From positions 1 to 51,154 of the forward strand of contig JBEAQJ010000039.1 of NCBI GenBank assembly GCA_041163945.1: 51,154 bases of DNA, given 5' to 3'. Below, in pieces: positions 34,592 through 43,002 of the stretch. The first letter of the stretch is position 1. The number at the start of each line of letters is the position of its first letter. The notes under the pieces were generated by a model. It was given only the letters and a program-made list of their open reading frames with translations, was not told where the DNA came from and searched no databases. The DNA is from Roseicyclus sp041163945. Its GTDB lineage: Bacteria; Pseudomonadota; Alphaproteobacteria; Rhodobacterales; Rhodobacteraceae. The position numbers and the translations under genes are program-made.

Positions 34592-35992
34592 ATGAATGTC
34601 CGGTTTCTTCTGAACGGGGAGCCGCAAGAGGTCGTGGCCGCGCCGACGGTGACGCTGCTTGACTGGCTGCGCACGCAAGCCGCGCTGACCGGCACCAAGG
34701 AAGGCTGCAACGAAGGCGATTGTGGCGCCTGCACCGTGATGGTGACCGACCGGGATGGCCGCCTGCGGGCGTTGAACGCCTGCATCTTGTTGCTGCCGCA
34801 GCTTCAGGGCCGCGCGGTGCGCACCGTCGAAGGCATGGCCGCACCCGATGGGCGGCTGCATCCCGTCCAGCAGGCCATGATCGATCACCACGGGTCGCAA
34901 TGCGGCTTTTGCACGCCGGGTTTCGTCGTGTCGATGGCCGTGGCGCATGCAAACGGGCGGCAAGATCACGACGACCAGCTGGCGGGCAACCTGTGCCGTT
35001 GCACAGGCTATGCGCCGATCATCCGGGCGGCGGATGCGGCTGCGACCGCCCCTGTCCCCGATTGGATGCGCACCGATGCCGACAGGCTGGCCGATGGTTT
35101 TTTCGCCGGTCCGGACATGCGTACCGGCGCGCAGGCGCCCGCCGTCAGCCCGACCTCGGGCGATGAACTGGCCGCGTGGTATCTGGCCCATCCCGAGGCC
35201 ACGCTGATCGCCGGGGCGACCGATGTCGGGCTTTGGATCACCAAGGGGCTGCGCGAGCTGGGGCCGATTGCATTCCTCAACCAATGTGACGACCTCCGCG
35301 GGATCCGGCAGCTGGGCGACCAGCTGCACATCGGCGCGATGACCAGCATCGCGGATCTCGGCGCCGAGATGGACCAGCGCCATCCCGCCTTTGCTGCATT
35401 GATCCGCCGCTACGGATCGGCCCAGGTGCGCGCGGCCGCCACCATCGGGGGCAACATCGCCAATGGCTCGCCCATCGGCGACAGCGCGCCGGCCTTGATC
35501 GCGCTGGGCGCCCGCCTGCATCTGCGCCAGGGCGACACCCGGCGCAGCATGGCGCTGGAAGATTTCTTTCTCGACTATGGCAAGCAGGATCGGCGGGCGG
35601 GCGAATTCGTCGAAGCGATCAGCCTTCCGGTCCAGCCCGATGGCCTGGCCTGTTACAAGCTGTCCAAGCGGTTCGATCAAGATATCTCGGCGGTGTGCGG
35701 TGCCTTCAACATCACCCGCGTGGAGGGCCGTGTGGTGACAGCCCGCATCGCCTTTGGCGGCATGGCAGGCACGCCCCGGCGCGCCCCTGCCCTGGAAGCC
35801 GCCCTGGTCGGTCAGCCCTGGACCGAATCGCGCGTGAGCGAGGCCGCCGCGGCACTTGCCCAGGATTTCACCCCGCTGTCGGACATGCGCGCATCGGCCG
35901 GGTATCGTCTGCGGGCGGCACAGGGGATGCTTGTGCGCCATTACCACGAAACCATGGGCCAGGCGGTCGATGTGCGACGGGTGCCGGCATGA
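34592..35992 (+). CDS. xdhA: Xanthine dehydrogenase small subunit XdhA
   Basis: Iron-sulfur and FAD subunit of the XdhAB heterotetramer, which oxidises hypoxanthine and xanthine to urate and passes electrons to NAD. The plant-type 2Fe-2S domain has cysteines 39, 44, 47 and 64 (GCNEGDCGACTVM). The second 2Fe-2S domain has 104, 107, 135 and 137 (QCGFCTPGF, LCRCTGY). The FAD domain from about 190 contains AGATDVGLWITKGLREL and TIGGNIANGSPIGD, and a CO-dehydrogenase-flavoprotein C-terminal domain ends the protein. ATG at 34592 matches the family start (MNVRFLLNGE). Length 466 residues. First gene of the purine operon; overlaps xdhB by 4 bases. Confidence 0.96.
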   Translation: MNVRFLLNGEPQEVVAAPTVTLLDWLRTQAALTGTKEGCNEGDCGACTVMVTDRDGRLRALNACILLLPQLQGRAVRTVEGMAAPDGRLHPVQQAMIDHHGSQCGFCTPGFVVSMAVAHANGRQDHDDQLAGNLCRCTGYAPIIRAADAAATAPVPDWMRTDADRLADGFFAGPDMRTGAQAPAVSPTSGDELAAWYLAHPEATLIAGATDVGLWITKGLRELGPIAFLNQCDDLRGIRQLGDQLHIGAMTSIADLGAEMDQRHPAFAALIRRYGSAQVRAAATIGGNIANGSPIGDSAPALIALGARLHLRQGDTRRSMALEDFFLDYGKQDRRAGEFVEAISLPVQPDGLACYKLSKRFDQDISAVCGAFNITRVEGRVVTARIAFGGMAGTPRRAPALEAALVGQPWTESRVSEAAAALAQDFTPLSDMRASAGYRLRAAQGMLVRHYHETMGQAVDVRRVPA

Positions 35993-38340
35993 GCCTGTCG
36001 CGCCCCCTGCCCCATGATGCGGCCCCCCTGCATGTGACGGGGCGCGCGCATTACATCGACGATATTCCGACGCCGTCGGGATGTCTGCATCTGGCCTTTG
36101 GCCTGTCGCCCATCGCGCGCGGGCGCATCACGGGCATGGACCTGTCCGCCGTGCGCCGCGCGCCCGGTGTGGTGATGGTGTTGACGGGCGCGGATTTCGA
36201 CCCCATTCCCGATTGTGCCCCTGCCGCCCATGACGAGCCGCTGCTGAGCGACGGGTCGCTGCATTATGTGGGGCAGCCGATCTTTTTGGTGGCCGCCACC
36301 AGCCACTTGGCCGCACGGCACGCGGTGCGTCTGGCGCGCATCGACACGGCCGAAGACGCGCCGATCCTGACCATCGAAGATGCATTGGCCGCCAATTCCC
36401 GCTTCGAAGACGGCCCGCGCATCTACAGCAAGGGCGACATCGCGGCCGCGCTCGCCGCCGCCCCCCACCGGATCGAGGGCCGGATCGAGCTGGGCGGCCA
36501 GGAACATTTCTACCTGGAAGGACAGGCAGCGCTGGCCCTGCCGCAGGATGGGGGTGACATGGTGATCCACGCCTCCAGCCAGCATCCGACCGAGATCCAG
36601 CACAAGGTGGCCGACGCGCTGGGGTTGCCGATGCATGGCGTTCGGGTCGAGGTGCGGCGTATGGGCGGCGGCTTTGGTGGCAAGGAAAGCCAAGGCAACG
36701 CGCTGGCGATCGCCTGTGCGGTGGTGGCCGCGCGCACGGGCCGCGCGGTCAAGATGCGCTATGATCGCGATGATGATTTCATGATCACGGGCAAACGCCA
36801 CGACATCCGCATCGATTATTGTGCGGGCTTTGACGAAACCGGCCGGATATGCGCGGTCGATTTCACCCATTACCTGCGCTGTGGCTGGTCGATGGATCTG
36901 TCATTGCCGGTGGCCGACCGGGCGATGCTGCATGCCGACAACGCCTATGAGCTGCCCGCAGCGCGCATCACATCGCACCGCCTGCGCACCAATCATCAAA
37001 GCGCCACGGCATTTCGCGGCTTTGGCGGGCCGCAGGGCATGGTGGGGATCGAGCGGGTGATGGATCATATCGCCCACCATCTGGGGCGGGACCCTTTGGA
37101 AATCCGGCGGCTCAATTATTACCCCGAGGCGCAGGTGGCGCGGTCGGAGGCCTCCGGCGGGAGTATTTCCGAAGCAAAGATGGCGCATGCCGCCCCCCGC
37201 CCCGGCGTGACGCCCTATGGGATGGAGGTGCGCGATTTCATCTTGCAGGGTCTGACCGCGCGGCTGGCGCAGTCGTGCGACTATGCCGCGCGTCGGGCCG
37301 AGATCACGCGCTGGAACGCCGAAAACCCGATCTTGCGGCGTGGGATCGCGCTCAGCCCGGTGAAATTCGGCATATCCTTCACCTTGACCCATCTGAACCA
37401 GGCGGGCGCGCTGGTGCATGTCTACCAGGATGGATCGATCCAGATGAACCATGGCGGCACCGAAATGGGCCAGGGCCTGTTTCAAAAGGTGGCGCAGGTG
37501 GCCGCCGCGCGCTTTGGCGTGACGCCCGACCGGGTGCGCATCACCGCGACGGACACCGGAAAGGTGCCCAACACCTCGGCCACGGCGGCAAGTTCCGGCA
37601 GCGATCTGAACGGGATGGCCGTGCAGATCGCCTGCGACACGATCCGCGACCGCATCGCCGCGGTGGTGGCGCCGGTCTTGCAGGCCGATCCGGCCGCCGT
37701 GGTGTTCGAGGCCGGGATGGTGCGGGCCGGCCGGGCCGAGATGCGGTTCGAGGAAGCGGTGCAACGCAGCTACCAGGCGCGGGTGTCGCTGAGCGCCACG
37801 GGCTTTTACGCCACGCCCGACATCGCGTGGGACCGGATCGCCGGGCAGGGCCGGCCGTTTTATTACTTTGCCTATGGTGCGGCCTGTTCCGAGGTGGTGA
37901 TCGACACGCTGACCGGGGAAAACCGCATTTTGCGGACCGATATCTTGCATGACGCCGGGGCAAGCCTGAACCCCGCGCTGGACATCGGGCAGGTGGAGGG
38001 CGGCTTTGTGCAGGGTGCGGGCTGGCTGACCACCGAAGAGCTGGTCTGGGATGCCCGCGGGCGGCTGAGGACGCATGCACCCTCGACCTACAAGATCCCC
38101 GCCTGTTCCGACAGGCCGCCGGTTTTCAACGTGGCGCTGTGGGATCAGCCCAACCCGGCACCGACCATCTATCGGTCCAAGGCCGTGGGTGAGCCGCCCT
38201 TCATGCTGGGCATCAGCGTCTTCATGGCGCTGTCGGCGGCCTGCGCGGCCTGTGGGCCAGGGTACCCGGACCTGCAAGCCCCCGCCACGCCCGAGGCGAT
38301 CCTGGCTGCGGTGGATCGCGCGCGCGGGCGGCAGCCATGA
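35989..38340 (+). CDS. xdhB: Xanthine dehydrogenase molybdopterin-binding subunit XdhB
   Basis: Large, molybdenum-cofactor-binding subunit where the purine is hydroxylated. Family marks in order: GRAHYIDDIPTPSGCLHLAF, GGQEHFYLEGQAALALP, RRMGGGFGGKESQGNALAIA, AFRGFGGPQGMVGIERVMDH, HGGTEMGQGLFQKVAQVAA, and the catalytic glutamate in AVGEPPFMLGISVFMAL near the C-terminus. Length 783 residues. Residues about 383-402, between NYYPEAQVA and GVTPYGMEV, look like an extra stretch; relatives pass here almost directly from NFY to VTPYG. The DNA of this stretch resembles a dispersed repeat. Overlaps xdhA and xdhC by 4 bases each. Confidence 0.96.
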   Translation: MSLSRPLPHDAAPLHVTGRAHYIDDIPTPSGCLHLAFGLSPIARGRITGMDLSAVRRAPGVVMVLTGADFDPIPDCAPAAHDEPLLSDGSLHYVGQPIFLVAATSHLAARHAVRLARIDTAEDAPILTIEDALAANSRFEDGPRIYSKGDIAAALAAAPHRIEGRIELGGQEHFYLEGQAALALPQDGGDMVIHASSQHPTEIQHKVADALGLPMHGVRVEVRRMGGGFGGKESQGNALAIACAVVAARTGRAVKMRYDRDDDFMITGKRHDIRIDYCAGFDETGRICAVDFTHYLRCGWSMDLSLPVADRAMLHADNAYELPAARITSHRLRTNHQSATAFRGFGGPQGMVGIERVMDHIAHHLGRDPLEIRRLNYYPEAQVARSEASGGSISEAKMAHAAPRPGVTPYGMEVRDFILQGLTARLAQSCDYAARRAEITRWNAENPILRRGIALSPVKFGISFTLTHLNQAGALVHVYQDGSIQMNHGGTEMGQGLFQKVAQVAAARFGVTPDRVRITATDTGKVPNTSATAASSGSDLNGMAVQIACDTIRDRIAAVVAPVLQADPAAVVFEAGMVRAGRAEMRFEEAVQRSYQARVSLSATGFYATPDIAWDRIAGQGRPFYYFAYGAACSEVVIDTLTGENRILRTDILHDAGASLNPALDIGQVEGGFVQGAGWLTTEELVWDARGRLRTHAPSTYKIPACSDRPPVFNVALWDQPNPAPTIYRSKAVGEPPFMLGISVFMALSAACAACGPGYPDLQAPATPEAILAAVDRARGRQP
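37147..37182 (+). repeat. Repeat-like insertion within xdhB
   Basis: The segment starts GAGGCCTCCGGCGGGAGTAT and continues with a GAAGCAAAGATG end. It shares GGAGTATTT followed by a GAA-rich purine tract with the intergenic element at 44.2 kb. It encodes residues about 387-398 (EASGGSISEAKM) in frame, where the family has no counterpart. From memory it resembles short repeats dispersed between genes in Rhodobacterales. Confidence 0.5.
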
Positions 38341-39110
38341 GCGGCATCCGTGTCACCGTGACCGAGGTGCAGGGATCGGCCCCGCGCGAAGCAGGGGCCG
38401 CCATGTTGGTGCGGGCGACCGACATCGTGGGCAGCATCGGCGGCGGGGCGCTGGAATGGGAAGCGATGCGCATCGCCCGGCGGATGCTGGCCGATGGCCA
38501 AGACCGGGCCGAGCATCGCCTGCCCCTGGGCCCGGGCCTGGGGCAATGTTGCGGCGGCGCCGTCAGCTTGCGGTTCGAAGCGGCCGACCGGCTGGAACGG
38601 CCCGCGGGCGCGCCGCTGTGGGTCTGGGGCGCGGGCCATGTCGGGCGTGCGGTCGTGGCCGTGCTGGCCCCCCTGCCGGAGATCGCGATCACCTGGATCG
38701 ACGACGCCCCGGACCGCTTTCCCGACCCGGTGCCCGACGCCGTGGACCGGGTCGTGGCCGCCGACATGCCCCGGCTGATGGCCCATGCCCCGCAGGCCGC
38801 CCATCACCTGATCCTGACCTATAGTCACGAGATCGATCTGGCCCTGTGCCACGCGGCGCTGGTGCAGGGTTTTGCCAGTTGCGGCTTGATCGGTTCGGAG
38901 ACGAAATGGGCGCGGTTTCGGACGCGCCTGACGGCATTGGGTCATCAAGATGCCGAAATTTCGCGCATTTCGTGCCCCATCGGCGATCCCCGGCTGGGCC
39001 GACACCCACAAGCCATTGCCGTGGGGGTGGCCGGGCGGCTACTGACAGAGCATCTGCACAAGGAATCGGCATCCAAGCCGATCCACCCGGGGAAAGAGAC
39101 ACGAATTTGA
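38337..39110 (+). CDS. xdhC: Xanthine dehydrogenase accessory protein XdhC
   Basis: Chaperone that binds molybdenum cofactor, promotes its sulfuration and inserts it into XdhB. The N-terminal CoxI-type domain has TEVQGSAPREAGAAMLVRAT, GSIGGGALEWEAM and the QCCGGAVSL cysteines. A Rossmann-like C-terminal part starts WVWGAGHVGRAVVAVLAPLP. At 257 residues it is shorter than the Rhodobacter capsulatus protein, apparently lacking 15-20 residues before the first conserved strand. The ATG is fixed by the 4-base overlap with xdhB. Confidence 0.93.
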   Translation: MSGIRVTVTEVQGSAPREAGAAMLVRATDIVGSIGGGALEWEAMRIARRMLADGQDRAEHRLPLGPGLGQCCGGAVSLRFEAADRLERPAGAPLWVWGAGHVGRAVVAVLAPLPEIAITWIDDAPDRFPDPVPDAVDRVVAADMPRLMAHAPQAAHHLILTYSHEIDLALCHAALVQGFASCGLIGSETKWARFRTRLTALGHQDAEISRISCPIGDPRLGRHPQAIAVGVAGRLLTEHLHKESASKPIHPGKETRI

Positions 39111-40630
39111 CGGCACTCTTGGAGATCGAGGGGCTTTGCAAGGCCTATCCGGGTGTGGTCGCCAATGCGGATGTGTCTTTTGCGATCCAGCCTGGCGAAA
39201 TTCACGCCCTGCTGGGGGAAAACGGCGCGGGCAAATCAACGCTGGTCAAGATGATCTACGGGCTGGTCAAGCCCGACCGGGGCACGATGCGGCTGCGCGG
39301 GCAGAGCTATGCCCCAGCCGCACCGCGCGCCGCGCGGGCGGCCGGTGTGGCGATGGTGTTTCAGCATTTCAGCCTGTTCGAAGCCCTGAGCGTGGCGGAA
39401 AACATCGCGCTTGGCATGGAAGACCCGCCAAAACCGCGCGATCTGGCCGAGAAAATCGCGCGTGTCAGCGACACCTACGGCCTGCCGCTTGATCCCCATC
39501 GGCTGGTGGGCGATCTGAGCGCCGGCGAACGGCAGCGGGTCGAGATCATCCGCTGTCTGCTGCAAGATCCCAAGCTGCTGATCATGGACGAACCCACGTC
39601 GGTCCTGACGCCGCAAGAGGTGGAGATCTTGTTTCACACGCTGCGCAAGCTGGCAGCCGAGGGCACGGCGATCTTGTATATCTCGCACAAGCTGGAGGAA
39701 ATCCGCAGCCTTTGTGACGCGGCCACGATCTTGCGGCTGGGGCGCAAAGTGGGCAGCTGCACACCGCGCGCGGTCAGCGCGGCGCATATGGCCGAGCTGA
39801 TGGTGGGCAAATCGCTGAGCCAGCCCGCGCGCGACGATCACACGCCGGGCCCGGTCTTGCTGGAGGTTCGCGGGTTGAACGCGACACCGGCCAACCCCTT
39901 CGGCACGGCGTTGCGCGACATCGCCTTTTCGGTCCGCGCGGGCGAAGTGCTGGGCATCGGCGGCGTTGCGGGCAATGGCCAGGATGAATTGCTGGTCGCG
40001 CTGTCGGGCGAAACGCGCGTGGCATCCGACACCATCCGGCTCAAGGGCGAAGCGATCGGGGCGATGGGCCCGAATGCGCGGCGCGAACGGGGGCTTTTGT
40101 GCGCCCCCGAAGAACGGCTGGGCCATGCCGCCGCCCCCGAGATGAGCCTGACCGAAAACGCGTTTCTGACCGCCCGCATCCGGCAGCGGCTGGAACGGCG
40201 CGGGTTCGTGGATTGGGCCGGAACACGGGCCTTTGCCCAGCACATCATCGCGCGTTTCGATGTGCGCACGCCGGGCCCCGGGGTGGCCGCCCGCGCCTTG
40301 TCGGGTGGCAACCTTCAGAAATTCGTCATCGGGCGCGAGATCTTGCAAGACCCCACGGTTCTGGTGGTCAACCAGCCCACCTGGGGGGTGGATGCCAGCG
40401 CCGCCGCAGCCATCCGGCAGGCCTTGCTCGATCTGGCGCAAGGTGGCGCGGCGGTGATCGTGATTTCGCAAGATCTGGATGAGCTGCTGGAAATCTCGGA
40501 TCAGTTCTGCGCCCTCAATGACGGTCGGCTGTCGCCCCCCCGCCCTGCGCGGGGTTTGCAAATGGACGAAATCGGTTTGATGCTGGGCGGGGCGCACGAC
40601 ATGCAAGACATGCATGGGGCGGTGGCATGA
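39107..40630 (+). CDS. ABC transporter ATPase for purine/nucleoside uptake, duplicated (TTG start)
   Basis: Double ATP-binding subunit of a BMP-family importer, 507 residues. First half: Walker A GENGAGKST, signature LSAGERQRVEI, Walker B LLIMDEPTSVL. Second half: degenerate Walker A region GIGGVAGNGQDELL, signature LSGGNLQKFVIGREI, and the Walker B variant VLVVNQPTWGVD, which is typical of the nucleoside/BMP group and the sugar importers. The start is TTG at 39107, overlapping the xdhC stop as TTGA. There is no ATG nearby that keeps the family N-terminus. Overlaps the first permease by 4 bases. Confidence 0.93.
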   Translation: MTALLEIEGLCKAYPGVVANADVSFAIQPGEIHALLGENGAGKSTLVKMIYGLVKPDRGTMRLRGQSYAPAAPRAARAAGVAMVFQHFSLFEALSVAENIALGMEDPPKPRDLAEKIARVSDTYGLPLDPHRLVGDLSAGERQRVEIIRCLLQDPKLLIMDEPTSVLTPQEVEILFHTLRKLAAEGTAILYISHKLEEIRSLCDAATILRLGRKVGSCTPRAVSAAHMAELMVGKSLSQPARDDHTPGPVLLEVRGLNATPANPFGTALRDIAFSVRAGEVLGIGGVAGNGQDELLVALSGETRVASDTIRLKGEAIGAMGPNARRERGLLCAPEERLGHAAAPEMSLTENAFLTARIRQRLERRGFVDWAGTRAFAQHIIARFDVRTPGPGVAARALSGGNLQKFVIGREILQDPTVLVVNQPTWGVDASAAAAIRQALLDLAQGGAAVIVISQDLDELLEISDQFCALNDGRLSPPRPARGLQMDEIGLMLGGAHDMQDMHGAVA

Positions 40631-41712
40631 TCGTCTTGGAAAAACGCCCCGAACCCGCGCGGGCCTGGGTCATGGGGGGGCCCGTTCTGGCGGTGCTGAT
40701 GACCATGATCGCGGGCGGCGCCATGTTCGCGGCACTGGGCAAGGACCCGGTCGAGGCGATCCGCATCATCTTTTGGGACCCGCTCTTTTCGGCGCAGTTC
40801 TCGGGCTATTCGCGGCCGCAGCTGCTGGTCAAGGCGGGGCCGCTGATCTTGATCGCCATCGGCTTGTCGCTGGGCTTTCGCGCCGGCATCTGGAACATCG
40901 GGGCCGAGGGCCAGTACATCGTGGGCGCCTTGTGCGGGGCGGCCTTTGGCTTGGCGTTCTGGCCATCGACGCATCCGCTGATCTTTCCGGGCATGATTGT
41001 GGCGGGGCTGATCGGCGGGGTGTTGTGGGCCATGATCCCGGCTGTGTTGCGGGTCTATGCGCGCACCAACGAAATCCTGGTGTCGCTGTTGTTGGTCTAT
41101 GTCGCCGAAGCGATGCTGGCCTCGGCCGCAACGGGATGGCTGCGCAACCCCGAAGGTTCGGGATTTCCCGGATCGCGCAACCTGGCCCGCCACGCGGGCA
41201 CGGACAACCCCGAACTGATCGCGGGAACGGGGATGCATCTGGGCGTCGTCGCGGCCTTTGTCGCGGTGATTGCAGCCCATGTGATCATGACGCGGCACAT
41301 CTTGGGCTACCAGATCCGGCTGGCCGGCCAGGCCCCGCGCGCGGCAGGCTTTGGCGGGGTGAACGCGGGCCGGTTGGTGATCTTGTGCATGGGTGTGTCG
41401 GGCGCGCTGGCCGGCATGGCGGGGCTGTTCGAAGTGGCGGGGCCAGCCGGGCGCATTTCGATCGATTTCAACGTGGGCTACGGGTTCACGGCCATCATCG
41501 TGGCCTTTCTGGGGCGGTTGAACCCGGTTGGGATCCTGCTGGCGGGGCTGTTGATGGCGCTGACCTTCATCGGGGGGGAATTGGCGCAGCTGATGCTGGG
41601 CATCCCGGCCCCTGCGATCCAGGCGTTTCAGGGGATGCTGCTGTTCTTTCTTCTGGCACTCGATGTGATGGCCAATTACCGGATCCGCATGAAACGGGAG
41701 CTTTCGACATGA
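40627..41712 (+). CDS. ABC transporter permease (BMP family), first subunit
   Basis: Inner-membrane permease of 361 residues with about 8-10 hydrophobic helices. The family marks are LSLGFRAGIWNIGAEGQYIV, ILVSLLLVYVAEAML and the GYQIRLAGQAPRAAGFGGVN coupling loop. It pairs with the second permease at 41984. BMP-type importers carry nucleosides, nucleobases or related purines, and linkage to xdhABC favours xanthine, hypoxanthine or guanine derivatives as cargo. ATG overlaps the ATPase stop (ATGA). Confidence 0.93.
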   Translation: MIVLEKRPEPARAWVMGGPVLAVLMTMIAGGAMFAALGKDPVEAIRIIFWDPLFSAQFSGYSRPQLLVKAGPLILIAIGLSLGFRAGIWNIGAEGQYIVGALCGAAFGLAFWPSTHPLIFPGMIVAGLIGGVLWAMIPAVLRVYARTNEILVSLLLVYVAEAMLASAATGWLRNPEGSGFPGSRNLARHAGTDNPELIAGTGMHLGVVAAFVAVIAAHVIMTRHILGYQIRLAGQAPRAAGFGGVNAGRLVILCMGVSGALAGMAGLFEVAGPAGRISIDFNVGYGFTAIIVAFLGRLNPVGILLAGLLMALTFIGGELAQLMLGIPAPAIQAFQGMLLFFLLALDVMANYRIRMKRELST

Positions 41713-41987
41713 CCGCCCGGCCGCGCAAGGGACTGGCGTGCGTCAGCGGGGCGGGGGTTGCTTACCTGTCCTTGATCGGGCCGCTGCTGGGCGTGATGCT
41801 GATGACCGGCGGGCCGGTGCAGGTGCTGCCGGCGATGATCGTGCTGATCGCGCTGTGCGTCGCGCTCGATGTGGTCGTGTTGCGCGGCTGTGGCCTGCGG
41901 GGCCGGGCCTTTGCGCGCCTTGCGGCAGGATTTGTGGCGATTGTCGGCTTTTCGACGATCCGCGGCCGGGGGTGGACAGCGCCATGA
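41709..41987 (+). CDS. Small membrane protein of unknown function inside the purine importer operon
   Basis: A 92-residue protein I do not recognise. After a short basic start (MTARPRKGLAC) it has two clear hydrophobic segments, about residues 14-34 (GAGVAYLSLIGPLLGVMLMT) and 38-58 (VQVLPAMIVLIALCVALDVV). A weaker one around 68-82 follows, and it ends GRGWTAP. It overlaps both flanking permease genes by 4 bases (ATGA at each side), so it is translated as part of the operon rather than being spacer. Its codon usage matches its neighbours. It may be an accessory subunit of the importer; no function is shown. Confidence 0.7.
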   Translation: MTARPRKGLACVSGAGVAYLSLIGPLLGVMLMTGGPVQVLPAMIVLIALCVALDVVVLRGCGLRGRAFARLAAGFVAIVGFSTIRGRGWTAP

Positions 41988-42907
41988 TCGTCGATCCCGT
42001 CACGCTTATCGTTGCGCTGATCACCGTGGCAACACCCGTGCTTCTGGCCGCCATTGGCGAACTGGTGGTGGAAAAGGCGGGCGTGCTGAACCTCGGGGTC
42101 GAGGGCATGATGATCATGGGCGCGGTCTGTGGCTTTGTCGTGGCGCACCACAGCGGTTCGGCGGCGTTGGGCTTTGCGGCCGGCATCGGCGGGGGGATGG
42201 TGCTGGCGTTGCTGTTTGCGGTTCTCACGCAGCTTTTGCTGGCCAACCAGGTCGCGTCGGGATTGGCGTTGACCTTGTTCGGGCTGGGCTTGGCCGCGCT
42301 GATCGGGGTGGGGTACGGCGGCCTGTCGGTGCCGCCGGTCTATCGCCCCTTCCCTGAAGCCTGGCATACGGTTCCGGTGATCGGGCCCATCGTGTTTGCC
42401 CATTCGGTTCTGGTCTATGCGGCGCTGATGCTTGTGGCAGGGGTTTGGTACGGCTTGTCGCGCACACGCTTGGGGCTGGTGCTGCGCGCGGTGGGCGAAA
42501 ACCATGATGCCGCCCATGCGCTGGGCTACAAGGTGGTGCGCATCCGCATCGCGGCGATCTTGTTCGGGGGCGCTTGCGCCGGGTTGGGGGGGGCATTCTT
42601 GTCGGTGGTGCGGGTGCAGAACTGGCTCGAAGGGATGACGGCGGGCGCGGGCTGGATCGCGCTGGCGCTGGTGGTCTTTGCCTCGTGGCGACCCTGGCGG
42701 GTGCTTTTGGGGGCCTGGCTGTTTGGGGGCATCGCCGCGCTGCAACTGCGGCTTCAGGCGGCCGAAGTCGGCGTGCCGGTGGCGCTTCTGGACGCCTCGC
42801 CCTACCTGATCACGATCATCGTGCTGGTGATCATATCTTCGGACCGGTCGCGGGCCGCGCTGAACGCGCCGGCGATGTTGGGCCGTATCTTTCACACATC
42901 TGGATGA
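41984..42907 (+). CDS. ABC transporter permease (BMP family), second subunit
   Basis: Inner-membrane permease of 307 residues with about 8 hydrophobic helices. The segment AAIGELVVEKAGVLNLGVEG and later LGLVLRAVGENHDAAHALGY are strongly characteristic of the second permease of BMP-type nucleoside importers. It follows the 92-residue membrane protein with a 4-base overlap and precedes the binding-protein gene by 95 bases. Earlier in-frame starts lie inside the preceding gene and add no homology. Confidence 0.94.
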   Translation: MIVDPVTLIVALITVATPVLLAAIGELVVEKAGVLNLGVEGMMIMGAVCGFVVAHHSGSAALGFAAGIGGGMVLALLFAVLTQLLLANQVASGLALTLFGLGLAALIGVGYGGLSVPPVYRPFPEAWHTVPVIGPIVFAHSVLVYAALMLVAGVWYGLSRTRLGLVLRAVGENHDAAHALGYKVVRIRIAAILFGGACAGLGGAFLSVVRVQNWLEGMTAGAGWIALALVVFASWRPWRVLLGAWLFGGIAALQLRLQAAEVGVPVALLDASPYLITIIVLVIISSDRSRAALNAPAMLGRIFHTSG

Positions 42908-43002
42908 TGGCCGATGGGCATGCCAAAGACGCCAGATCCCCGAACCACCCCGCACGCGCCAGCGCGCATCCATACAACCTGTCCAAACTGGAGGATATCT
43001 GA

